Source: Casuarius casuarius
Lineage: Eukaryota > Chordata > Aves > Casuariiformes > Casuariidae
Length of the DNA stretch: 64,000 nucleotides
Assembly: GCA_003342895.1 (NCBI GenBank)
Contig: PTFA01000017.1
Coordinates: 494,016-558,015 of the forward strand
Reading direction: 5' to 3'
Numbering within the stretch: the first letter of the stretch is position 1; each line of letters opens with the position of its first letter. The notes below the pieces were generated by a model. The model made no database searches and had not been told where the DNA came from. It was given only the letters and a program-made list of their open reading frames with translations. Made by a program: the position numbers and the translations under genes. Shown here piece after piece: positions 47,856 through 61,500 of this stretch.

Positions 47856-50800
47856 TGCTCTGGAAAGCCATACGCATGTCTGCAGCAAATGCACTGCTGT
47901 GGGATTAGGCTGTGCTTGAGTGTGAGCTAATTACATTGTTTCGACTCTTCCACCTGAGGCCCAGCTTGCTATTTGGGGTGGCGGGGGCTCTGGGAAGCCA
48001 GGCCAGGAATAGTCTATTTACATCTTTAACAGGAGATTTACAGTTCCGGACAATTTACGTGCAAGCACTCAGGGTCTGAAATGCCTCAGGTGTGCAAGTG
48101 GGGAGATCATGCCCTGGTCCTCTTTTATGTAGCTTGCCTTAAGCTGTTAATATCTGCTTTGCAACTGCATGTCTGAAACTGCATTTCAGTTGAATAATCT
48201 GTTGTGTGGGATCTAAACATTAGTTTGCTGTGAGACCTGCTATGTACAGCAGAAGTCACGTTTCTACCTCCAACACAAATGCTTTCCTCCCCCACTCCTC
48301 GTGTTTGCTCATGCCCAATAATAAGTCCTCTTTCTTACACTGCTTTTTCTAAGTGCAGCCACCAACAATCAATATGAACAAAGAAATAAGTGGATAAACC
48401 ATAGAACTTNAGCAACAGTGCTACTAGAAATATGGGTGTATTTTTAAGGCAGCTACACCTGACTAGACTCATACAAGCAAAAAAGAAGGTAAATGAAAAT
48501 GCAGTTATTCTGTTGGTGCTGTGACTGTCTGTTTTACCTTTCCATGAGTGATAATGGGTTCTGAAGTGGTTTTTGCCAGAACACATAGAATTTCAAATGT
48601 ACTTATAGTACAGACGGAATAAACAGAAATAATGGCAGGTAAAAAACCCTGCAAATGCCTCCNGGGGGAAAGGTAGGGGAGAATGTTGAATCTCTAATCA
48701 CACTTCTGTCAGCCTGGTTGCTCACAGCTCAGATGGCAGGACAGTGCTCTCTAGGTATAATGGAGATCCATAAATAGCTGCATCATTATATAACCCAGCA
48801 GCAGTCTCATTCCCTTTCTAAATATAAACTGTGCAGCAAAGGACAGTCTGGTGATGTGTTGCTGCTGAAACCGATTAATAGCATGACTCACACTGCCCAG
48901 CTAATAAAAATGAAATGTGTGCCTTGGAGGTACCATACAGGATAGGGTGTATTTATAGGAGAAAAAGACCCTATATAAGATTTGATATCGTAACCAGTGG
49001 AGGAGAAATTGAAATCTAAGTGATTTCATAATGCAAGGTAATATTACATTATGTTCCTCTAGTCATAATAACTTCAAAGAAATGCGAAACTGTCATTAGT
49101 GAAATGCTTAATGGCTTGTGCTCTGTTCATACAAAACTGTTTATTGCATTTGAGTAATTACAACAAACTCATTTGGTGGGTTATAATTGTACATTTCATA
49201 AGCTAACCTGGCCGACATTCACAGGATGGCAGTTCAAAAGTGGGTCACCTTCACTTAGGGTACCTGTGCAAAACTCCCAGTATCAGCTAGAGTTGCATGG
49301 ACGTGAGGGACAGTTTTATATAAAGTATAAATATTTTTTATGTAATAGATTTGAGATCAATGTGACAAATTGCATCTAGCATGCACTTTGCCCTTCAAAC
49401 TTCAATTACCATAAATAGCAAGGCGTGTATACACTTGTTCAGTCATATTGACCGTGTGCTCCCTCACATCCAGTCTATACAATCAATATTGCCATTTCAC
49501 ACACAATGATTATACATCCACACTTTTTGTATTTCCAGTTAGGGTGCTGTCTATAGTGAAGCCCTTTTTGATGTCTCCAGCTCATTACCTGGGGAAACTA
49601 AATGCCTCCCTCTAAGCTGTGAATTTAACTTTAGCAGTAAGTGGTGCAGCTGAGTGCCCTTATAGATCAGGATGTTAGTCTTTGCTCAGGAGTGAAAGAC
49701 AGCCTTCTGCAGCAAAGGGCAGTGTCATTTTGTACCTCAGTCTTGACCAATTTGGTCAGATTTTCATGTTCTTCTTCACAAATTCCATTGTCTTCCAGGG
49801 GCCTGCTTGTACAGTAAAGCAGCTTTCAACATAAGTAAAGGTCCTGAATTGATGTAACATCTGTTACAGGAAAGAAATTGCTCAGGGAATTGAATTAACC
49901 TCCTCCACCCTTTAAGCAGGGAACAAGGGAGAAGAACCCATCTCAGGCCTCCCATTTCTGTGGGGGTGCACCTATGATGGTGGCAAGCCCTCTCACACTT
50001 AGCGCGTTCAGCTGCTCCTCCTGGCAGTGGCAATAGCAGCAGCTGCTGACGTGCCCAGCTGCCCACAAGCAGGAGAAGGTGCCCCCAAAGGCCACTCTGT
50101 CCCCTCGGCAGTGTGGGCATGGTTCAGAGGCACCCCTCACCCTCCCATGTTCTCAGAGTCTGGGGCTTGGGGACAATTTCTGAAAACATCTGGCTTATGA
50201 TATTTAAAAGCAGCACTGTCTTCCTTTCGTTCAGCTCAATATAATCCAGTCACTGTGACAGATCACACAAGGGGATCCCCCTTAACTTCTCCACAGCAAA
50301 GCAAACTATGCCGACCACAGCCACGGTGGGTACCCAAGTGCTTTGGCCATTGCATAATGCTGCATGGGCTCCCCAGGAGATGTCTTTTGAAGCAACTGGG
50401 AAATTAGAGGTCTCCATGCACCTGAATTCAGATAGTAAAGGTCCTTGTTTGCAATAAGGGTGCCTCCCTCAACAGCTGAGGCATCTCAGCGCCTCCCTCC
50501 CCACCAGCACCCCTTGCTTCCTCCAGCTTACAGAACAGTGAGCAAGTGGCTGCAGAGCTAAGCCTTTCCACACACATCTACATGGAGGGACACTGAGTTT
50601 TTGGTTTTGCTCTGGCTCTAGTATGAATGTTGTTATGAGATCTTCAATGCTCTCACGCTTTTCTCTTCTGAATTATTCTCTGTGGTGTTTCACACCATGA
50701 TTTGATAACATCTTGTGAGTTATACGGTGGATATGGTACTTGGTGTCTGATTCAAGAAAGATGGTCTTGTTAATGCACTAGTTCAGAACACATATGTACT

Positions 50801-52260
50801 CTAATACTAACATACTCCAGCCCTAAGACACCTTGGTGTCCTTAAGTAAGTGAGGCAACACTTGTTTACCACAGACACATGTTACTGTTGTGTGGGGGCT
50901 GATTTCATAGCTATAAGCACAGCAACAACAGCATTGAACAGCGTGATCTGAAACTTGAGCCCTGACTTCTGTCTTTGATATAATTTATCCACTTTTGTCA
51001 AGATGAAGATGCCGCTCACACCTGTTCAAGGCAGAGCTTCTTCAGACTCCAGGCCCTATGGTTCAATAGTAAATTGACCATTTCCTCACATCATTGCATG
51101 GTATTTTAATGAGGAAAATCTTATTAGGTTAGTGAGCACTGCAAAAAAGGGAGCACTGTTATAATCCCTTTTGCACAACCTCTCTGACTTTTCCCAGTTT
51201 GAATCAGATAGGTGTTCAGTCTGCACCGCCAGCTCCCATAGCATCAGTAAATTCTAATTTAAACAATTTAGCTGAGTTTCCCACCAAAACAACATTTTTT
51301 TCCTTCTTTTCCCTCAGGGTGCAGAGCTTTGCTTCGGCTGCCTCCCTTTGACAGATTTACAGTAATAAAAAAAACTTACTTCTGCTTTCAAACACAAATC
51401 TTTTGTGACAGATTAGATATGGAGGGATAACCTACCTGGCTAGAGGAGTCAGGTATTTATCTGCAGGAGTGCACAGCACTATTCAGTTGAGACATGGTAC
51501 CAGCAGTTTTATCTTGGCCATGTGAGTAACCTTAAAACCTTTAAAACCCAGGGAAATGCTAAAGAGATGCTTGAAGTGAACTTCAGTAAATGTAACAAGA
51601 ATTATCTGACAGGAACGATTCTGCACCAAAGTCCCACCTCTGCTACACAACACTCGCAGTCCCCACCACTTCTGAGCATCTGCTCTGAGATGAGGTCATG
51701 TCGTTGCCAAGGGGCTACACAACACAACACCGGCAGCCAGCCTACAAGCTGCTGAATGCCCTCAAGGTGACTGAGGTCACCAAAATACAACTCTTGGAGG
51801 CTTCTAAGCCCAAGAACTATCATGAACCTCAAAGCTATTGTTCAGTAAGAAATAGCCAGATCCAAAGAAGAAAGCTAGGCACTGAAACCACCACTCTGAT
51901 GGAAAGTCATGTACATAAAGATTTTTAATGAAGTGACATCGTACACTGGTGACATATGGATGGGGGGGGGCATAGGAGGAGACTGTCCCTAGGTTCTTCT
52001 ATTTGGTTTGGATGGGCCTGAAGAGTTTCTAACCTTGACTGATACCCAGGCAGAAGATGGCCTTCTACCAAAACTCCCTGTGAGTCTTAACCTATTATGC
52101 ATTTCCAGAATGAACCTAAAACATATGGTCACTTTGGGTTTACTATAAAATACAGTGATACCCGCTGCTTCTGTTCAAGGCAGAGGGAGGTGGAGGAGCA
52201 TGCTTTAAATACCCTATTAGCTCATGAACTTCCCTGGGAAAGCCAGGTTCTTTGTACAGG
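47856..52260. other. Gene-free unique sequence
   Basis: No gene or RNA gene was recognised. 48870-49200 is an AT-rich patch with homeodomain-like cores, and a G9 run lies at 51962-51970. The longest frame, 49776-50120 on the minus strand (114 codons), has no recognisable domain. Ambiguous bases at 48410 and 48663. Confidence 0.6.
51962..51970 (+). repeat. G9 homopolymer
   Basis: Nine consecutive G. It is notable only as a long G run in an AT-rich window; its exact length may be a sequencing uncertainty. Confidence 0.8.
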
Positions 52261-52930
52261 AGAGTGCGAATCCATACCTTCCTCCTCCCATGGGAACACT
52301 GTGGGCAGTGAGCTGCCGGCTGTTCTGGGTGCAACCATTCGCTGACACACTGGGGCACACTGCACCGCTGTGCAGCAACGAATTCAGGAGTAATTAGGTC
52401 TAAAGGAGCGCACAAAAGGGAGCCTGACTGCAACATGGTAATTAAGTCACTGTGTAAGTGCGAGGAGAGCAGGGATGTTATCCTCCGCTTTCTCCTCTGA
52501 AAGAAAGAGGTTGTGAGTTCTCGGCCACTGACTGCATGATGAAGCCACCCTGCTGCCCTGCGTGTAGCAGGCTTTAAACCTCGCTCGTCTTTGGCATTTT
52601 TCCAGGGGCTAGCTTCTGGCAGCTGTGCACCAAATGAGCTGCAACTGCGGGAAGCACCCTGCCGAGGCTGTTTACACGATCATCCTGAAGGCTCCTGGAC
52701 TCCCCTTTTCCTGTTTATAAAACTCTCAGCCATCTGCATCAACACCTTCTTGGTGATGCTGCTGTGACTAATTTACGGTCTCTGCCCCGGTTAACTATTT
52801 CAGGATAATTAACAAATCATTAAAACTCAGGCCTTTTATTGATAATTTGCAAATTGAAGCAATGGCTCAATTCTTGGAATTGATCATTTGTTACAACCAG
52901 TTCCCCCATTACTATGCAAAACATGGCATT
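52261..52930. promoter_or_regulatory. Candidate regulatory element: CpG-rich patch joined to AT-rich block
   Basis: The part 52261-52800 carries 17 CpG dinucleotides in 540 bp, which stands out from the flanking DNA. It passes abruptly into 52800-52930, which is AT-rich and full of homeodomain or POU-type cores: GATAATTAAC, AATCATTAAA, TTTATTGATAA. Positions 52844-52855 form the perfect palindrome AATTTGCAAATT, close to octamer and C/EBP motifs. No open frame or known repeat explains either half. A developmental enhancer or the promoter of an unannotated transcript is possible. Confidence 0.35.
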
Positions 52931-54647
52931 AGCTGCTCAGATCATCTAGGTCAAAACTGCATCGAGGAAGCAAATATGCCTCCCTGTGGCACACTGTGAA
53001 AGCATCTTGTTTTTTACAAAACAGCTGCAGGAGGAAAGGAAAAGAAACAGTACATTGTCTAAAATATACGTTTGTGCTTCTGTGTAGAATATGAAGGTCT
53101 TCCTTTATTATCTGCAGGAAGAAAGGTCAAGGTGTAGGACAGCACAGTAATTCAAACCTTGTAAGAATGGATTGGAATTTACTGAATTTTCCATGTTAAC
53201 ACACAAACAGTCAGGCCAAAATAAGCAGTTCCGCAAAGGTAAAAACGTTTCTGGCTTAATAAAGAGTAGTTTAGTGAGGCTGGGAATTCAATATCTGCCC
53301 TGCCCATCCCTCCATCCTGCTGAAGGAGCCACAGAAGCCCTGTCTGTGTGGATGTACATCTCCAGGATCCCTCCAGGTGGAAAGTCTCGCCTAGCTCCTC
53401 CACTGCTTTCAGCACAACACATCATGAACTTGTCTGACCCAGAGAAGCCCAGAGCATGGCAGGTTTAGTACAACGACAGGCACTACGATCATGCCACCTT
53501 TTCCTGTGAAACAAATCTCTACTAGAGTGTCTGACTGAGCACTGGAGTAGGAAATAGGGGAAGAATAGAGGAGAGCAACTGGGAAAAGGAAAAGGGAGCT
53601 AAGAAAGGAGGCGCCTGTGGAGCTGCTTAAGAAGACTTTTGAAAGGGTCTGGAGGATTGCAGGCAATGTGCTACTTCCAAAATGCATATGTTACCTATAT
53701 AACATAAGCAGGTCAAAGTGTTTCCGTAAGTGCTCTGTCCTGCATGGTCCTGCTGGTCATGCTGTCATGATGGCAGTATCCAGCTTGGGGCCATTACACC
53801 TCCCAGGATCCTCCTGCTGGTGCCTCTCACGGCTTATCCGCCTGCCACTGACACATCCCTGCAAGGGAATGGGTTGCACTGCTGCTGCCTCTTAATACCC
53901 TCCAGTTTATATGTTTATTCGTCCCTGCTTTCTGCCTTGTTTCTTCTCTGGACGTTTTCATACTAAAAACCAGCTACCCTCCATCCAGCATTTCCCCTCC
54001 AACCTAGCAGCTGAGGCAAGCCGCCTCCCCAGTCCCTGTTTCAGTGGGGTGGCAAATGTTGCTGAACAGGAGTGAGATGGAGATCTGTGCTATGTGATGC
54101 CATGCAATTCAAAGCAGTAGCTTCGAACATCGCATTTTCTCTCTGGACTTAGAAATGGAATTCTTCTTTTTTGACAAAGAAAAACCAACAGCATCCATGC
54201 TTCATGTAGCCAAAATTAATGCAGCAGAGACATATGCTAAAAGACTCTAACAAGACTGGGAAGTTTAGAGGGGTAAAACTTGACCATTTTCCCTTCATGA
54301 GCAAAATGACATCACAGTTTTTGGAATTTTCCTGTGAATGTGGGAATTATTTAAAATCTGGTGTATATTAATCTAAAATGAACTTTAAATAGATTGTTCA
54401 TATAATGGTCTAGATTATTCATTTAATGGCTATATTCTGTGCTGAAGCCCTTGCTAAATCTGGAATAAGGTTTATTTTGTTAAAATAATAACAATAAAAC
54501 CGTTATTTATCTATATGAAACCAAAGCCCAGAAACTTTATCATATCTTTGGGATTTGAATATACTAATGGTGTACAAACACACTGTAAAATCGTCCTACT
54601 ATGTCGTGACAAGATAAGAAAAAAGGAATAGTTAGGCAAAGATTTAG
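52931..54647. other. Gene-free unique sequence
   Basis: No gene or RNA gene was recognised. Overlapping frames of 78-98 codons at 53172-53966 on both strands look like chance openings in a locally GC-richer stretch. Confidence 0.6.
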
Positions 54648-54792
54648 CACGTTTATTATATAGGTGAGGAAAAGAGGCACTGAGTGATTAGCTGACTTGC
54701 CAATGATACCACAGGAATTCTATAGCAGAGCCTAACATTTAATATGGTTGTCCCAGACCGTATGGTCTCACTACACTGTCATCTTTCTTCAC
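54648..54792 (-). mobile_element. MIR-type (CORE) SINE remnant
   Basis: The + strand shows the reverse complement of a MIR-family SINE. GGTGAGGAAAAGAGGCAC (54663-54680) is followed by a GTGATTAGCTGACTTGCC-like block, a decayed GGTCACACAGGA block, GCAGAGCC, and finally CACTACACTGTCATC, which corresponds to the tRNA-derived 5' end. The order and spacing match amniote MIR elements, which are ancient and also found in birds. It is degraded, with no expected function of its own, although some MIR copies have become regulatory elements. Confidence 0.7.
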
Positions 54793-57700
54793 CAATTTAA
54801 ATGACTTATTTTAAAAGTAGATTTTCAATTGGGTCAACTTGCTTAACAGACACCCAGATTCATGGCTGAATCATAAATTAAAACTGAGTAACCCTTCTTC
54901 TGTCACAGATGAATATTATGGACAGCTGCAGTTATAATGCCTCTAGCACTATAAGAAATATGTTGCTTTCAGTAACAAAAAATCAATAAGGTTACTGGAC
55001 TTGAAGGGAACATTAAGAAAAGATGTTATCATCACCAACTCTATCTATATGTTCTTATACTGACAGGTGACGTGTGTGAGACTGTACAATACTTCTGTAA
55101 AAACCATGAGATTAAAAGCAACAATAGTATCCCTAACAGACAACCAATATATAATAATCCAGGACACACTATTCGAAATCGATCGGAGTCCAGGTGACTA
55201 GAGTCAGAAATGCACACTGTATAAAGAGATTGTTTCATGNTGTGTATGCTTCTCGGTGAGTTCCTTTGCTGAGGAATTTTCTTTTCCTTCATTGATGTGG
55301 ACAGAGCTCTCACTGCATGCTCAATTTAATCAAGCAAAATCTCTATCATAACAGACTGCAGGAGGATAAATCTCCCTTTGTGCCAGCTGCTTTGTTTACA
55401 TAGCCCTGTGCTAACATTTCTGGCACTTATATATTTTATCAGAATTTTTTAATGGGAAACATAACATTGGGTGCAAGGATTCCAAACAAACTGATTGTGC
55501 CTTAATTACAATTTTTTTGCCTAAGTGTCATCCAAGCTTCTTAATGGTCACCTAACCAAACTGAGAGTGGGAGGCAAGATAATGTGAATCCCTGGAGTCT
55601 TAGGAGCAGCTGTTGAGAAAGGAAGTGATGGCAATACACTACAAATAAAACAGTGGAAGAGTGGACCCGATGCTCTGCATGTTCTGTGTTCCCAAAAACT
55701 GCTAGAAAAGGGGAAGCAACTGCATATCTGCAGCTGCCCAGAAACCGTCCCTGCACTGCACACACTCAAATGCACAGACCCCATTTTATGTTACAGATTG
55801 AACTCTTCTGCCTGGAAAACGTCTCTCCCTGAGATTTCATACTCACTAAAGCCCATCCTTACAGACTCCACTAGCAGCTGTTTTTCTTCTGAGGACCAAA
55901 TCATGGCAGTCACCAAAGTTAGTGTCAACCCCCCATTGCTTTTTGCTGGTGTCAGATTTTCCTCCTGTGCTCCTCCTCTTGTCCCCAGTGTGTTCATAAG
56001 CAGCAGGAGCTGTTTTCTGATGCTGATCCCCCACAGCTGCTTGGCAGCAGGTGAGAAGGGGCATGGTCTGTTCTCCTCCCACAGTGTTTTTACCCAGCCT
56101 TTACTTTCTCACTTTAGCTGACTACTTTATTTGTGAAATAAAAATACTGGCCCAGGAGCAACCTATTCCAAGTCTCATCCAGAGTCTGACAGCTGGTTTT
56201 GGCAGCGCTTAATCTGAGCATCAGGTGTCATACTAACCAGGTCTCACATTCTAGTTCTCACCAGGAGGATTGGAGTCGTTGTCATCTTGTTATACAGCCC
56301 ATACTGGCAGGGAGAGACCTCTCGTCAGATAAAAAGACAGTTCTTCATCTCGGAGAGGTTACTGTTACGGTTTCAGCAATAAGGCACAAGTGATAGATGA
56401 AACAAATCTGGAGAGGACAAAGACAAGACAAGGTGACAGCAGAACTCATCATTTCTTCCATTTCCTGAGCAGCTCCAAGAGCTCTTAGCAGCACTTGCCA
56501 TGCTGCAAGCTGTGACTTCTGGGGCACTACTCATGGCATAAAATATTATTCAAGTGAGAAAGGGTGTTATGTTCTTGTCTTAAGTTTTCCCAGCCAATCT
56601 CCCTTCTGCAGCAGACTTCTATGCCTTCATGAAATTGCTTTTCTTTTTTCTCTCTTACTAGTCATAATTGTACATAAATCTTTATCACAGAAGTTTGCTA
56701 CTCTAGTGAGACCACTTTCTGCAATTTAGAGAGCTGAGAGGCCCGTTACATTGTTAGTCAGAAGGGCAGAAGAAAGAAGATTTGAGATTTCTAACTTAAT
56801 TTGAACTATTCCATGCTTTGTTGTGTGATAACATTAAAAGTAAAGTGTGGGTGGCTGCTGGTTTTATAGTGCATGAACGTCTTCATGCCCTCTTCCCAAC
56901 AACACTGCAATAATTCACTTACTATACAAGCTACCATGCAGAGAATGACATTATGTTCCAAACCTATGGAAGACAACCACAGCATAGCTAACAAGGAGAA
57001 ATGTTTTCTTCTGTTTATGTCAAGACTTGAAGGCCAATTGATTTTTCAGAGAAGTCAAAAGTAATATGTTTATCTTCAGTGTTTTGAAATCTAGGTCTGC
57101 TGATGCTTTTTCTTTGTAACTGTGGCAAACAGGCTGCTTTCAGGTTTCCCATGACATTTTTCAGTCAGGTTGCTTCATTTTTTCTAATGGGAAAAATCAT
57201 TTCTGGGGTGAGTTGGGCAACTGCAAAAAGATCAGACAGTAGCATTTCTCTAAGTACAGCATAAAAAAAACAAACTAGTAATTTACATTTTCAAAAGGCT
57301 GAATTTTTAGATTAACATGTTCATCCTGAGGGGAGCACAGTGATCTTGTGGTAGGAGACTAATGCAGCTTCTTCCTAGGCAATGCAAATGAAGAGGAGGC
57401 AAATAATTTTTATCAAAGCTTCTACCTCTTTAGATTTCTTTTGGATTCCCCACAGCACCCGAGCCCTTCTTCTGTGTGACATGCTCTATTGCTTGGGCCA
57501 AAGCCATGGTGTCAGGATCTTTGTTAATGTTAAGCTAATGATGATTTTCAAGTTAGGATTCCCTGGTATGGGCAGTTTGCTGTCTGCCTTTGCAGATTGC
57601 TGCCATTTTTTATTAGACTGTCAGAAGGGAGTCTGTATGAATTTTAATTGCAGCTAAACCAGGAGATTACCTACTTGCTCCTTCAGTTGTCATGCGCGTT

Positions 57701-58430
57701 GGATGAGTAAAGTACAATCTGGATTGCAGTGCCTTCTGAAATACAAAAGGGAATGAATTCAAGGTTATACTTTGGATTATCGATTTCTCTTTTAAATCTT
57801 TTCCTCTTTTCCAGCTAGGAGGCATGACAGGGCCCATAAAACTCTTAATATTCCAGCTTTACCCCACAGCTTTTCCAAACAAGGTCATACAGAACAGAGA
57901 AAAACATATAATTAATAATTATCAAGGCCTGCTGCTGTGTGGGCTGCAAGTCCCTGCGCAGAAATTAGAACCAAATGATTTCAGGCTTTAAAGAAGGTAG
58001 TTAGAATATCCAGGGTACTTAAATTAACTCCTCTGAGACAGTACACCAGCTCCATTAAGTCTCTGCATGTATTTTGTTCTGCAGTAACACCTACCACAAT
58101 GCCTCAAATCACAACAGCCAAGTTCCTCCCTATTGTGTTTGCCTCGTACCCCCCACACACGTTGAAATGTCTTTCCAGTTGCCTTGTCTCCTTCACTCCC
58201 TGTGTGTTAATTCCACTCAATTTGGAACAAGTGCGTAGATTATTAGGCAAAGCGATTCCAAAAGGGAAAGATTATAGGCAAGTAACTGCAAAAATAAGTA
58301 GAGCAATCCTTGTTCTCTTAGGAGGTCTCTGGATTTACTTCAGGATCTGGTAGAATGAGGAGGAACTACTAATGGATGTAAACTCTTATCTCAGCATTTC
58401 TAAACCAAAAGTTAGCCAGTGAATTATTAA
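54793..58430. other. Gene-free unique sequence
   Basis: No gene or RNA gene was recognised. Frames of 90-107 codons at 55041-55313 (-) and 55798-56121 (+) overlap other frames and show no familiar domain. Ambiguous base at 55240. Confidence 0.6.
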
Positions 58431-58525
58431 GGATATATAGATTCTAAGACTAGGAGGCACCAGTAGATTACCTATACTGACTTTGTGCGTAATGCTAGCT
58501 ATAGACTTTGTCCCTTGAAAATCCA
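58431..58525 (-). mobile_element. Ancient CR1 3' end remnant
   Basis: TATAGATTCTAAGACTAGGAGGCACCA (within 58435-58461) and, about 30 bases on, TAATGCTAGCTATAGACTT (58490-58508) match the reverse complement of an old CR1-type 3' UTR known from turtles, crocodiles and birds (TAGATTCTAAGGCCAGAAGG, then a CCATAGAACTT-like block). The element would lie on the minus strand. It is more diverged than the copy at 47084-47855. The boundaries are approximate. Confidence 0.55.
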
Positions 58526-61500
58526 GTAGTTTATGATTCTGTAAGTAATTATTTTCTAGGTTAAAGTGTTTATGTAACAATGTAAGAGACATTAATTCAT
58601 CAGTGACTTCCAGAAAGAAATTTACTTTGGGTTTGAAGACTTGAAGAAAGTATACATCACCTCAGGAGACATTTGGAAGGGGTGGACCACCGCACTCTTA
58701 GAGAAACACTCCCTGGGGAGCTCTCTCCTGTTCATGGAAAGGAGGACCAGTGTCCCAGATTTTGCATATTCGCTCCTCAGACATCAGGCTTGTCCTTCCC
58801 CCAGAGACAAGAACTGTGGTTAGTCAAATAGTGCTTCAAAGGCATCTACTTTCTCCTATTGAAACAACAAAGTAACAATTCTTGAACTGTTATATAAACA
58901 CTTTTACGTAGAAAATAATTACTTATGCTCTTTTGAGAAATAATAGAAGAAAATCAGATTAAGAGCATTTATTCCATAAATAAAAAGCAAGATCGTATCC
59001 AAACATCTGTCACCAAATGAAATTTTTCTGCAGCCCAAATCCATTTATTAATTGTCTCCTCTGCCTGGAATGCAGCTGTTTAAGTGATTTCTGAAGCAGC
59101 ATCTCTGTCATTGACAGACATCTGTGCAGGATCAGTGATGTGCAGAAAGTATTCTATTTATAGAGAGACAATCATCTCTTTCTCTTCTTCCCCCTCTCCC
59201 ACTCACAGCTCTTTGCGGTGCTTTCAAGGGAGTCTCAATCCTGATATTAATTTTGTTTGAGCTGAAATGCACCCATAAACTTTATTCGAGAACAAGTGAG
59301 TAAAGGAGAGTGAGGATCATTTGTTTTATGCTGAGAAATTTTTTTAGATGCCAGCTGTGGAGATTTCTTAATGTTAAAAAAGGAAGGACTTGTTGAAATA
59401 GAAAAAAAAATACAGAAAAATAGTATTTAACAAAAAGTATAACATTTATTCTTTTTCTTAGCAGTTTTTGGCTAAAAGACCAAAGTATGTGACTTTAAAG
59501 ATGACTCAAAAATAGGTGGCAATTCTGCAAACAGAGCTGATGATAGAAGAGATGGGAAATTAGGGTACATTTTTGAAGCATATCTAGGCATCTAAAATTT
59601 TCCACTTCTTAGAGGAGCCTTATGACATTCCAAAATTCAGCTTCCTGTCCCAGTGAAATGAATGTTCTAATGCAATATAACAGATTGTGTTTTATTTGGA
59701 AGGACAGATTTTTTTTTTAATGACAGAAAGCCAAAATATTAGCTCTCTGTGCACATAAATGTTTTCTCTTTCTGTCTTTTGCAAGTTTAAAAGTCCATTA
59801 AATGTTTTGTCCTAGTTAAACCTATTGTGCTTATTATAAAAACTTTTCGCATTTTCTTTGTGAAAATATTTTATTGATGTACAAACTTTACCCGAAACAA
59901 TTTTTCAGATAAAATGGTTTAGTTGCTTCTAAATGCTCACATTTTTTAAAAATAAATAACCATATATTTTTAGTTTGTCCATGAAAGTTTCATACCTGAG
60001 AAAATAACATATTATTTTGTGAAGAGACCAGTTCTACTTAATTATCTATGGTTTTATATGGAGCTAGGATGCATTAATCCACCTCAAGCTTATTGTATCA
60101 TAATCTTATCACATAGCAGTTCTTATATTCCAGCCCCAGAATAGCTGGATTTCATTGAGTATTGATGAGGAAAAGAAATAGGAAAGCTCTTGAGAAGCTT
60201 TGGAATGAAACATATGCTAATTAGGGTATTATTTAAGAGTAACATGTTTCACAGTGTGCTTTATTTGACAGTTTGGGGGACAGTTCAAATATTGAAGACA
60301 ATATATTTATTATTCATTTATGAAGAAAATGAGTTATTACTCTAAAATGGAACATATACAGCAAATAGAAAACTGTCACGACATACTCCCTCTCTTATCC
60401 ATAGAAGAATAAGCTATCAATTTTGAGGCATTCTACCTATTAATTGTCATGTTACCAAGAAACCAGTCCTCAATAGCAGCTTTTACATAGGGAATGGTTA
60501 AGTAAAAAAAGCCTCCTGGTTAGGTACAATTTAAGAAATCTCTTTAACACCAAACAAGTTGACTCTACAGGTCCAATGAGAAGGAAAGTTAATTATGTTT
60601 CTGCTTACCATTGCTTTCAGAATAGTATTTTCACACAACTTTCTGTATGAAATAAAAAAATTCCCAGATTCTGGCTTTCATCCCTGTAGTCAGAATGTTT
60701 AAGGACCTTAGTATGACTTTGTGGAAATCGGTGTCATTCAGCATAGCACAGGTGTCCACATGGCTTTCCTGGGCCCCAGCAAAGGATAGCACACAAAATT
60801 AGCCAGTCCTTTCACAAATAAATGCAACGATTTAATTTACATGTTATTGATATGCAGTCTATCCTCACAGCTACAAATTCTAGTAGAAACATTTCTAAAG
60901 GATAAGAGAAATATGCAATAATCAATAGATACAAACATTATTAGTAAACACCTATTCTGCAAAATACCTTAGTTTAGTTCGTATCAAGGTGACCTTTAGC
61001 AGTGTGCATAATATAGCCTGCTAATTGAAATGAGTATCCTGTACAATTAGCTGAAAAACATTCAGCAGCACCGGTAAGGTGACCTGTTGTGTTTTCCTTG
61101 CCTAAGAATGTTATCACAACATTTAAAATGCTTTCTCTGGGACGAGTCCACAATTCAAGCTAAGGTGAAAGATAGTGCTACACCTGACTTTTCCATGCTG
61201 TCTGACTCTCTCATTATTATTCACTTCAAGCATTATGTGTCTAATGAAAACAGGCTCCATTCTACTACAATTCCTGATTAACAAAACATATGACCTAGGC
61301 TTGCATTGCTTATTCCAACAAGAGTCAACATAAACCCACAAAAGAGAGCGACTCCTGTTCACAATCCTGACAGGATATCCAGCAGACTACCCCTTTTTTT
61401 TCCAAAGCTACCAGAGCTCCCTGAGACTTCTTAGATGTAATGTAGGCTAAGTATTTAATGGTTTAGGCACTGCTTTGCAAAATACCTTGAGTACCTTTAA

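Noticed and set aside
47460..47908. + strand frames of 115 and 70 codons
   Set aside because: They are antisense shadows of the CR1 reverse transcriptase frame on the minus strand.
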